Assembly: GCF_019623905.1 (NCBI RefSeq)
Contig: NZ_CP069370.1
Span: 1,860,001 to 1,924,000, forward strand
Direction: 5' to 3'
DNA length: 64,000 nt
Origin: Neotabrizicola shimadae
GTDB taxonomy: Bacteria > Pseudomonadota > Alphaproteobacteria > Rhodobacterales > Rhodobacteraceae
Shown here: positions 9,090-16,451 of the stretch, piece after piece
How positions within the stretch are numbered: the stretch's first letter is position 1
Layout: each line of letters opens with the position of its first letter
The notes under the pieces: model-generated
Seen by the model: the letters and a program-made list of their open reading frames with translations, nothing else
What the model was told of the DNA's origin: nothing
Database searches by the model: none
Program-made: the position numbers and the translations under genes

Positions 9090-9601
9090 GGGGCAAACCT
9101 AGCGGGGCAAGCGCACAGCGACCACGTGAGCAATGCATTCCAGGTGCTGTATCAGCGGGTGCTTACCCATCGCGGGCACAGCCGCCCCCCTTGCGGCACG
9201 ACTTCCCGTGCGAATTGAAGCTGTCGCCTCAGCCCTTTCCCTGGCTGTACCGCTTGCAGCAGGTTGCTGGCCCGCTGTTCGCATGTTGGTCCGGGCCGGC
9301 GAGGCCAAGAAGCCCTTGCATCGGGAGTGGCGGCGCTGTCGCTTCACCGTCTGCAATGTGTCAAGCGGAGCAAGACGGAGCCGGTAAGCCAGAAACGAGC
9401 AGAACCGCCGGAGCGGCGCCAGTCTTCATGTCACGAACAGGGCCACTCAAGACCCTTAACCAACGGTGAACATACCGTCTGAAGATCACAACCACGGCTA
9501 TGCCGAGCATCGACACGCAACGAGCGACAAACTTTGTCGTAAACGCGCGGGCCGCACGGCGTGCTTGCGCACAGGTTTGGGCAAATCCTGCGAGGTTCTC
9601 C
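9090..9601. other. Intergenic region between divergent genes, no gene seen
   Basis: About 510 bases between the glycosyltransferase and the flavoprotein gene. No convincing coding frame is visible on either strand. The only structure noted is a short inverted repeat ACGGT-GAACAT-ACCGT at 9463-9478, about 125 bases before the flavoprotein start, which could be an operator. It probably holds two divergent promoters. Confidence 0.5.
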
Positions 9602-12025
9602 ATGAAAACCCATACCCGCGTTTGCGTCATCGGCGGCGGTGTCGTCGGTTGTTCGGTGCTGTACCACCTTACCAAGCTGGGCTGGTCGGATGTCATGCTG
9701 GTCGAAAGGTCCGAACTGACCAGCGGATCCACCTGGCATGCCGCGGGTGGGTTCCACACCATCAACGGCGACACCAACATGGCCGCCCTTCAGGGCTATA
9801 CCATCCGGCTCTACAAGGAGCTGGAGGCGATTACAGGCATGTCCTGCGGGCTGCACCATGTGGGCGGCATCACGCTGGCCGACAACATGGCGCGGTTCGA
9901 GCAGCTGAAGGCCGAACGTGCCAAGCACCGCTACATGGGACTGGATACCGAACTGGTGACGCCAGAGGAAATCAGCCGCCTGACCGACGGCATGGTGAAC
10001 CTGGAAAACATCATCGGCGGGCTTTACGACCCGCTGGACGGGCACCTTGACCCATCGGGCACCACCCATGCCTATGCCAAGGCCGCGCGCATGGGCGGGG
10101 CGGAAATCGTTCTGCACAACCGGGTGCTGGAGACGAACCCGCGCCCGGATGGAAGCTGGGAGGTGGTGACCGAAAAGGGCACGATCATCGCAGAGCATGT
10201 GGTGAACGCAGGCGGCCTCTGGGCGCGCGAGGTTGGCGCCATGGCGGGCATCTACCTGCCGCTGCTGCCGATGGCGCACCAATACCTGGTGACCGACGAC
10301 ATCCCCGAAATCCTGGAAATCCTGGGCCGCGGCCAGGAGTTCCCGCATGTGATGGACCCCGGCGGCGAGTTCTACCTGCGCCAGGAAGGCCGCGGCCTGT
10401 GCATCGGCTTCTATGAAAAGCCCTGCGAGCCCTGGGCGGTGGACGGCACGCCCTGGAACTTCGGCCACGAGCTGTTGAACGAGCAGTTCGACAAGATCGA
10501 GGATTCGGTGAACTTCGCGTATCGGCGCATTCCGGTTCTGGAGCGGTCGGGCGTGAAGCGGGTGATCCACGGGCCCTTCACCTTTGCCCCCGACGGCAAC
10601 CCGCTGATCGGCCCGGTGCCGGGCCTGCGCAACTACTGGTCCGCCTGCGCGGTGATGGCGGGCTTCAGCCAGGGCGGCGGCATGGGGTTGGCGCTGGCGC
10701 AATGGATGATCCACGGCGAGGTGGAGCGCGATCCCCGCGGGTTCGACGTGGCGCGCTTCGGCAACTGGACCTCACCCGGCTATACCGTGCCCAAGGTGAT
10801 CGAGAACTACCAGATGCGGTTCAACGTCTCGTATCCCAACGAGGAACGTCCCGCCGCCCGCCCCTTCCGCACGACGCCGATGTATCAGGTGTTCGACGAG
10901 ATGAACGCGGTCTGGGGCCAGCAATACGGGCTGGAGGTGGTGAACTACCACGCGCTGCCGGGCGAACCGCGCTATGAGACACCGACCTTCAAGAGGTCGA
11001 ACGCGTGGGAGGCGACGCGCCAGGAGGTGCTGGCGGTGCGCGAGAGCGTGGGCATCAACGAGGTGCAGAACTTCGGCAAGTACCGCGTGACCGGCAAGGG
11101 TGCGCGGGCCTGGCTGGACCGGATCATGGCCGGGACGATCCCGAAGCCGGGCCGTCTTTCGCTGACGCCCATGCTGGCCCATTCGGGCAAGATCTTCGGC
11201 GATTTCACGGTGTCCTGCCTCAGCGAGATCGAGTTCCAGCTGACCGCCAGCTATGGTGCGCAGGGCTGGCATTCGCGGTGGTTCGAACAGAACATGGGGC
11301 AGGATGTCAGGGTCGAGAACATCTCGGACGCGCGGTCAGGCTTCCAGATCGCAGGGCCGAAGGCACGCGAGCTCTTGTCGCGGGTGACGCGAAGCGACGT
11401 GTCGGCCGAAGCGTTCAGGTTCATGGACGTGAAGCACATGACCGTCGGCATGGCCAACTGCATCGTGCAGCGCGTCAGCTACACCGCGGACCTGGGCTAT
11501 GAGATCTTCACCGACCACATGTCGGTGCGGCACCTGTGGAACGTGCTTTCGGAAGCCGGCAAGGACCTGGGGCTGCGGCCCTTCGGGATGCGGGCCATGA
11601 TGTCGCTGCGGCTGGACAAGTGGTTCGGGTCCTGGGGCCGCGAGTTCAGCCCTGATTACACGCCGATGGAAACCGGCCTGGACCGTTTCATCCGCTGGAA
11701 CAAGGAGGCCGAATGGATCGGCAAGGCCGCCGCGACAGCCGAAAAGGCCGCAGGGCCGAAACGGAAGCTGGTGTCCTTTGTGGTCGATGCCTCGGACGCC
11801 GACGTGGTGGCCTGGGAGCCGATCTGGCTGGACGGCGCGGTGGTGGGCTGGTGCACCTCGGGCGGGTTCAGCTTCTGGACCGGCAAGTCGGTGGCGCAGG
11901 GCTTCCTGCCGGCCGACCGGGTGCAGGACGGCCTCGCCTGCGAGATCGAGATCCTGGGCGAGCGGCGGCCTGCGAAAGTGCACTTGGCCCCCCTATGGGA
12001 CGACGGCGGCCGGATGCGGGGCTGA
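9602..12025 (+). CDS. FAD-dependent dimethylglycine/sarcosine dehydrogenase-like protein with GcvT domain
   Basis: Two-domain amine oxidoreductase of 807 aa. Residues 1-370 form a DAO-type FAD domain with the dinucleotide motif VIGGGVVGCSVLYHL, followed by the segment SGSTWHAAGGFH that holds the covalent-flavin His in relatives. Residues 430-800 are aminomethyltransferase (GcvT-like) domains, ending with the conserved GWCTSGG and VAQGFLP stretches. Such enzymes oxidatively demethylate dimethylglycine, sarcosine or related N-methyl compounds and pass the one-carbon unit to tetrahydrofolate. The start at 9602 directly precedes the Rossmann motif, after a GCGAGG ribosome site. It stands alone, so the exact substrate is open. 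A hairpin terminator follows. Confidence 0.88.
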   Translation: MKTHTRVCVIGGGVVGCSVLYHLTKLGWSDVMLVERSELTSGSTWHAAGGFHTINGDTNMAALQGYTIRLYKELEAITGMSCGLHHVGGITLADNMARFEQLKAERAKHRYMGLDTELVTPEEISRLTDGMVNLENIIGGLYDPLDGHLDPSGTTHAYAKAARMGGAEIVLHNRVLETNPRPDGSWEVVTEKGTIIAEHVVNAGGLWAREVGAMAGIYLPLLPMAHQYLVTDDIPEILEILGRGQEFPHVMDPGGEFYLRQEGRGLCIGFYEKPCEPWAVDGTPWNFGHELLNEQFDKIEDSVNFAYRRIPVLERSGVKRVIHGPFTFAPDGNPLIGPVPGLRNYWSACAVMAGFSQGGGMGLALAQWMIHGEVERDPRGFDVARFGNWTSPGYTVPKVIENYQMRFNVSYPNEERPAARPFRTTPMYQVFDEMNAVWGQQYGLEVVNYHALPGEPRYETPTFKRSNAWEATRQEVLAVRESVGINEVQNFGKYRVTGKGARAWLDRIMAGTIPKPGRLSLTPMLAHSGKIFGDFTVSCLSEIEFQLTASYGAQGWHSRWFEQNMGQDVRVENISDARSGFQIAGPKARELLSRVTRSDVSAEAFRFMDVKHMTVGMANCIVQRVSYTADLGYEIFTDHMSVRHLWNVLSEAGKDLGLRPFGMRAMMSLRLDKWFGSWGREFSPDYTPMETGLDRFIRWNKEAEWIGKAAATAEKAAGPKRKLVSFVVDASDADVVAWEPIWLDGAVVGWCTSGGFSFWTGKSVAQGFLPADRVQDGLACEIEILGERRPAKVHLAPLWDDGGRMRG

Positions 12026-12030
12026 GAAGG

Positions 12031-12055
12031 AAGCGCCGGCCCTAGGCCGGTGCTT
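12031..12055 (+). terminator. Hairpin terminator after the flavoprotein gene
   Basis: Stem AAGCGCCGGCC / GGCCGGTGCTT (11 bp with one G-U pair) around a CTA loop, 6 bases after the flavoprotein stop. The CTA in the loop is also the reversed TAG stop of the small gene on the other strand, so the structure could serve both directions. Confidence 0.65.
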
Positions 12056-12209
12056 TCGCTTCATCGGTCGTTCTGACCCACTGACCGTGGAACCCGGCGC
12101 GGGCGACGGAGCAGACAGGATTTGCATCAACCGGGCGATGAAGGGAGAACCGAGGTTGCGGCGGGGCTTTGGATCGGGCGTTAAAGGCGTTCACAAGATC
12201 GTCGCGCAT
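12042..12209 (-). CDS. Small protein of 55 aa with strong ribosome binding site, unknown
   Basis: Not recognised as any family. The reading frame runs from ATG at 12209 to TAG at 12042-12044 and begins MRDDLVNAFNARSKAPPQP. It is basic, Pro- and Arg-rich, has one Cys near residue 33 and shows no membrane segment. Support for translation comes from a perfect AGGAGG Shine-Dalgarno motif six bases before the ATG, which is stronger than most starts in the window. An AT-rich 15-bp palindrome lies 42 bases upstream. The stop codon sits in the loop of a hairpin that would terminate the transcript. The gene is divergent from the MobA-like gene. It could instead be a leader or a small RNA. Confidence 0.5.
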   Translation of the reverse strand: MRDDLVNAFNARSKAPPQPRFSLHRPVDANPVCSVARAGFHGQWVRTTDEAKAPA

Positions 12210-12250
12210 GATGCACCTCCTGACAGGAGGATGCCACGGCGGGCCGCAAG

Positions 12251-12265
12251 GTCAATATTACTGAC
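12251..12265. promoter_or_regulatory. AT-rich palindrome, possible operator
   Basis: GTCAATATTACTGAC is a 15-base near-perfect palindrome with one mismatched pair. It lies between the divergent small gene (start 12209) and the nucleotidyltransferase gene (start 12315), in a locally AT-rich patch unlike its surroundings. Its size and symmetry fit a dimeric regulator site, but the regulator is unknown. Confidence 0.4.
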
Positions 12266-12314
12266 TTAATTTCGGGCAAGCCGATGGTGGTCCTCTGCGC
12301 TAGGCTTCACCCCC

Positions 12315-12929
12315 ATGACAATGATCCCGATCCTGATCCTTGCTGCCGGAGCCTCGTCGCGCATGGGCGGGCGCGACAAGCTGTTGGAGGATGTCGCGGG
12401 CGAGCCGCTTCTTGTCCGCGTGGCAAAGACCGCGCTGGCGACCGGCCATCCCGTGAGCATCGCCCTGGCCACGGACCGGCCGCAGCGGGAGGTCGCGCTT
12501 GCGGGGCTGGACCTGCACCGCGTGCCGGTGCCACTGGCGCGGGAAGGCATGTCCGAAAGCCTGAAGGCCGGCTTCGCGGCCTTGCCCGGGGGGGGACCGG
12601 TCCTGACGATGCTGGCTGACTTGCCGGACCTGCAGACTGATGACCTGCGGGCCGTGCTGGCGACCGCGGCAAAAGCGCCCGACATGATCCTGCGGGGGGC
12701 CGCGCAAGACGGGCGGCCGGGCCATCCGGTTCTGTTGCCCGGATGGCTGCGACCCGAGATCGAGGCGCTGTCGGGAGATGAAGGCGCACGGGCGCTGATC
12801 CAGCGCCATGGTGACCTGGTGCGCCTGGTACCTTTGCCGGCAAACCGTGCGCTGACCGATCTGGACACGCCAGAGGACTGGGAAGCCTGGCGGGCAACTC
12901 AGGCCGACATCAAGACCCGTGCCTCGTAG
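12315..12929 (+). CDS. MobA/MocA-like nucleotidyltransferase
   Basis: NTP-transferase of 204 aa with the family N-terminus LILAAGASSRMGGRDKLL (the nucleotide-binding GxSxRMG...K pattern), then LTMLADLPDL with the metal-binding Asp and GRPGHPVLLP, all in MocA/MobA order. It resembles the CTP:molybdopterin cytidylyltransferase branch, which finishes the cofactor of xanthine-dehydrogenase type enzymes. No such enzyme lies nearby, so a sugar or another cofactor as substrate cannot be excluded. The ATG at 12315 has a second in-frame ATG two codons later. The gene is convergent with the RTX gene and overlaps its end by 31 bases. Confidence 0.8.
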   Translation: MTMIPILILAAGASSRMGGRDKLLEDVAGEPLLVRVAKTALATGHPVSIALATDRPQREVALAGLDLHRVPVPLAREGMSESLKAGFAALPGGGPVLTMLADLPDLQTDDLRAVLATAAKAPDMILRGAAQDGRPGHPVLLPGWLRPEIEALSGDEGARALIQRHGDLVRLVPLPANRALTDLDTPEDWEAWRATQADIKTRAS

Positions 12930-15900
12930 GCCTTGAGCGTGAGCCGTGCCGGAGGCTGGCATGCGCCGGTCCGGGCCAGATCGGGGAACAGTTCCAGCAG
13001 CTCGATCCGCGCGGCATCGGCCAGCCCGCCGACGGATTGCGGGCCGGGCTGAAAGCTTTCGGTCCATGCGCCTTCGGACAACACGATCTCGTGCCGGTCG
13101 AACATCAGGTGGATGTAGGTCACGCCGCGCGGCAGGATCCGGGTGATACCGGGCCGACCCACCAGGTGAAGGGCCGCCACCAGCACCTCGGCATCGCCGA
13201 AGCACAGTTCGGCGCGGGCGTCTTCGACAAGGATGCGATGCTGGGGCGACACCACAAGGTCGCGTTCGGGCAGGCCACCGCCAAGCGCCCCGGCGGCGAT
13301 GCGCACGGGTTGAAGGCGTTCGGCGACAATCAGATCGGCCAGAGACAGGGCGCGTTGGCCGATCCAGCGGACGGGCTGGGGCCCATGATCGCGTGTCAGC
13401 ACCAGATCGCCCGGAGCCAGAGCCTCCACCGCCCGCGCGCCCGTGGGTGTGGTGATCAGCGTACCGGGGGTGAAGCAGGGCACCACCGTCTCGATGTTGT
13501 GGAAATCCAGCCGCCCGACCACGGCGCCCGAGCTGTCGAGGAACTCGACATAGCCATGCTCCTGATCGGCCGACGTGTAGGTGATGCGCAGCGGGCCGGC
13601 GTTCGACAGGTCGATCGTGTCGAGGTCGGTGCCGGTTTCGTCTCCGAAGACGGTATCGCCGAAGGCTTCGGTGCGGTCGGCATAGCTGAAGGTATCGCGC
13701 CCGCCGCCGCCATAGACCAGGTCGGCGCCCGTGCCGCTGGACAGCGTGTCGTCGCCGTCGCCGCCGTACAGCGTGTCGGCCCCTGCCCCGCCGAACAGCC
13801 GGTCCGTCCCGGTGCCGCCCTCCAGGCGGTCTTGCCCATCGCCTCCCGAGAGGGTGTCGTTGCCGATGCCGCCATACAGACTGTCGTTGCCGATGCCGCC
13901 ATCGGCGCTGTCATTGCCGTCGCCGCCGTCAACCGTGTCGTTGCCGTCGCCCCCGGACAGGCTGTCATTCCCTGCACCGCCAAAGACGCTGTCATTGCCG
14001 GAATCGCCTGAGACGGTGTCGTTGCCGTCGCCACCCAGAACCGTGTCGTTGTCGGCGCCGCCAAAGACGATGTCGTCGCTGCCGCGGGCGTCGATGTAGT
14101 CGTTGCCGGCCGCGCCATAGAGTATGTTGGTGTAGATGTCGTTGCCAGTTACACCCGAATTGTCGAAGCCGTAGATGGTGTCGTTGAAGGCGGAACCGAT
14201 GACGCCATCAATGCCGGCCAACGTGTCGCCAGCGGCATACCCGCCGCTGACCGCATAGGTGGCGAGGTCGATGCGGATGGCCGAAGTGGACTGGGAATAG
14301 TCCACATAGTCCATGTCCTCGCCGCCATAGAGCAGATCGCCCGAGGCGCCCGAAACCAGCGTATCGTTGTCGTTGCCGCCATACAGGGAATTGGGACCGG
14401 CGCCCCCATCGAGGGAATCGGCCCCGTCCCCGCCGAAAATCTGATCGGTACCATCGCCGCCAAATACCCGGTCATCGCCCGTACCGGCGTCGATCGTGTC
14501 GTTTCCGGTGCCGCCGTCGATCAGGTCATTGCCATCGCCGCCGGCCAGGGAGTCGCTGTCGCCGCCGCCATAGATCGAGTCGTCGCCAAGGCCGCCGTCG
14601 ACGGTATCCACGCCCAGACCGGCGGTGATGATGTCGTTGTCGTCGCCACCGAACAGACGGTCGTTGCCCGACCCGCCGTCCAGCGTGTCCCGCCCTGTGC
14701 CGCCATAGAGCGAATCCACGCCATCGCCGCCATCAAGGCTGTCGTCGCCGGCATCGCCATAGAGCGTATCGTTGTCGGTGCCGCCCAGGACGGTATCATT
14801 GCCGTCGCCGCCAAAGGCGGAATCCGTACCTGTTCCTCCGTCGATCAGGTCGTCTTCGGAACCGCCGTAAAGCGTGTCGGCACTGTCGCCACCATAGAGT
14901 GTGTCGATACCGGTGCCGCCGTCGATCAGGTCGTTGGCCGATCCGCCATCCAGAAGATCGCGCCCGTCGCCCCCATAGATCGTGTCAGTGTCGCTTCCGC
15001 CATAGACGCTGTCGTCGCCCACGCCGGCCCAAAGCGTATCGTTGCCGAAGCCGCCGGTCAGGACGTCATTGCCATCGCCGCCGGTAAGGGAATCCGTCCC
15101 GCTGCCACCATCCAGCGTGTCGTTGCCAAAGCCGCCAAACAGGGTGTCATTGCCGTCGTCGCCGAAGACACTGTCGTCGCCATCGTCGCCGGACAGCGTG
15201 TCGTTCTCGCCGCCGCCATACAGCGTGTCATTGCCGGTGCCGCCGGAGAGGGAATCCGTGCCGGTCCCGCCATCCAGATAATCGGTGCCGTCGCCGCCGA
15301 ACATCGTGTCAGCGGAGTCGCCACCGAAGAGCCGATCGGTTCCGGTGCCGCCATCCAGCAGGTCGGAACCGGAGTTACCGATCAGGCTGTCGTCTCCATC
15401 ACCGCCGGCCAGCGAGTCGTTGTTGTTGCCACCATCCAGCGTGTCGTTGCCGAGGCCACCGACCAGGCTGTCGTTGCCGTCGTCGCCAAGCAGGCTGTCG
15501 TTCCCGTCGTCGCCGGACAGGGTATCAGCATCGGCGCCGCCGAAAATTGTGTCGTTGCCGGTGCCGCCGGACAGGGAGTCCGTGCCGGTCCCGCCATCCA
15601 GATAATCGGTGCCGTCGCTGCCAGACAGCGTATCCGCGGAATCCCCGCCGAAAAGTCGGTCGGTTCCGAGACCTCCATCAAGCAGATCGGCGCCCGAACC
15701 ACCGATCAGGCTGTCGTCGCCATCGCCACCGGCCAGCGTGTCGTTGTTGTTGCCGCCATCCAGCGTGTCATTGCCAAGGCCGCCGATCAGGCTGTCGTTG
15801 CCGTCGTCGCCAAGCAGGCTGTCGTTTCCGTCGTCGCCGGACAAGGTGTCGGCATCGGTGCCGCCGGAAAGTGTGTCGTTGGCCGCTCCACCGAACAGCA

Positions 15901-16258
15901 GGTCGGTGCCCGAGCTTCCAAGCAGACTGTCCGCATCTTCGCCGCCGTACAGGCTGTCATTGCCGGAGCCCCCGTCCAGCGTGTCGGTGCCCGTGCCTCC
16001 CAGCAGGCTGTCGTTGCCGTCGTCGCCGAATAGCCTGTCGTTGCCGGTGCCGCCGTCCAGCGTGTCGTTGTCGTTTCCGCCGTAGACAGTGTCCTGGCCA
16101 TCGCCCGCCAGCACGCTGTCGTCGTCTGAACCGGCGTAGACAAAGTCGTTGCCGCCATAGGCGTTGATCGTGTCGTCGCCATTGCCGCCGTAGAAGACGT
16201 CATTGCCGGACGAACCGTTCAGCGTGTTGCTGGACCCGTTGCCTGAATAGGTCGGCAT
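12899..16258 (-). CDS. Large RTX calcium-binding repeat protein with C-terminal Hint domain
   Basis: Predicted secreted protein of 1119 aa. Residues 1 to about 670 and about 740-860 are almost unbroken nonapeptide repeats of the GGxGxDxLx type, which fold into a calcium-stabilised beta-roll; a non-repeat insert (YVDYSQSTSAIRIDL region) lies between them. From about residue 925 a Hint_2 (hedgehog/intein-type) domain begins at CFTPGTLI, continues with VSPQHRIL and ends with GAWTESFQPG. No signal peptide is seen, which is consistent with type I export, but no exporter genes are nearby. The ATG at 16258 follows AGCAGGAA. The role is unknown; surface adhesion or self-processing are family-based guesses. 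Confidence 0.88.
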   Translation of the reverse strand: MPTYSGNGSSNTLNGSSGNDVFYGGNGDDTINAYGGNDFVYAGSDDDSVLAGDGQDTVYGGNDNDTLDGGTGNDRLFGDDGNDSLLGGTGTDTLDGGSGNDSLYGGEDADSLLGSSGTDLLFGGAANDTLSGGTDADTLSGDDGNDSLLGDDGNDSLIGGLGNDTLDGGNNNDTLAGGDGDDSLIGGSGADLLDGGLGTDRLFGGDSADTLSGSDGTDYLDGGTGTDSLSGGTGNDTIFGGADADTLSGDDGNDSLLGDDGNDSLVGGLGNDTLDGGNNNDSLAGGDGDDSLIGNSGSDLLDGGTGTDRLFGGDSADTMFGGDGTDYLDGGTGTDSLSGGTGNDTLYGGGENDTLSGDDGDDSVFGDDGNDTLFGGFGNDTLDGGSGTDSLTGGDGNDVLTGGFGNDTLWAGVGDDSVYGGSDTDTIYGGDGRDLLDGGSANDLIDGGTGIDTLYGGDSADTLYGGSEDDLIDGGTGTDSAFGGDGNDTVLGGTDNDTLYGDAGDDSLDGGDGVDSLYGGTGRDTLDGGSGNDRLFGGDDNDIITAGLGVDTVDGGLGDDSIYGGGDSDSLAGGDGNDLIDGGTGNDTIDAGTGDDRVFGGDGTDQIFGGDGADSLDGGAGPNSLYGGNDNDTLVSGASGDLLYGGEDMDYVDYSQSTSAIRIDLATYAVSGGYAAGDTLAGIDGVIGSAFNDTIYGFDNSGVTGNDIYTNILYGAAGNDYIDARGSDDIVFGGADNDTVLGGDGNDTVSGDSGNDSVFGGAGNDSLSGGDGNDTVDGGDGNDSADGGIGNDSLYGGIGNDTLSGGDGQDRLEGGTGTDRLFGGAGADTLYGGDGDDTLSSGTGADLVYGGGGRDTFSYADRTEAFGDTVFGDETGTDLDTIDLSNAGPLRITYTSADQEHGYVEFLDSSGAVVGRLDFHNIETVVPCFTPGTLITTPTGARAVEALAPGDLVLTRDHGPQPVRWIGQRALSLADLIVAERLQPVRIAAGALGGGLPERDLVVSPQHRILVEDARAELCFGDAEVLVAALHLVGRPGITRILPRGVTYIHLMFDRHEIVLSEGAWTESFQPGPQSVGGLADAARIELLELFPDLARTGACQPPARLTLKAYEARVLMSA
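15209..15856 (-). repeat. Tandem duplication of a 324-bp (108-aa) block in the RTX gene
   Basis: Two adjacent copies, 15856-15533 and 15532-15209, each encode twelve nonapeptides beginning DADTLSGDDGNDSLLGDDGN and passing through TDRLFGGDSADT and TDYLDGGTGTDSLSGG. The offset is exactly 324 bases. The copies differ at a limited number of positions, many of them synonymous, which shows a fairly recent in-frame duplication on top of the older 27-base periodicity. Confidence 0.85.
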
Positions 16259-16408
16259 TTCCTGCTTCTGACCATTGCCTGATTTGGGCAGCAGGACAGC
16301 CGAAATGCGGCATAATCGTGGCACGGGGCCGGGTCGAAGGCGGAAAGGTAGTGGGCACTCGCCAGAACCGGTCGGGGCCGTTGCGGCTTCGCAACAGGGC
16401 GGAAAGCG

Positions 16409-16433
16409 AAAGGGGGGCCGGAAGCCCCCCTTT
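16409..16433 (-). terminator. Rho-independent terminator after the second RTX gene
   Basis: Perfect 10-bp stem AAAGGGGGGC / GCCCCCCTTT with a 5-base loop, located 19 bases after the stop of the gene ending at 16452. On the minus strand the stem ends in TTT followed by CGCTTT, which is acceptable for an intrinsic terminator. It separates the two RTX genes into different transcripts. Confidence 0.75.
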
Positions 16434-16451
16434 CAAGTCATTTCAATGGCT

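Noticed and set aside
9099-9482. Short frames in the gap before the flavoprotein gene
   Set aside because: Arg/Ala-rich, no ribosome site, no similarity to known proteins, and overlapping frames on both strands.
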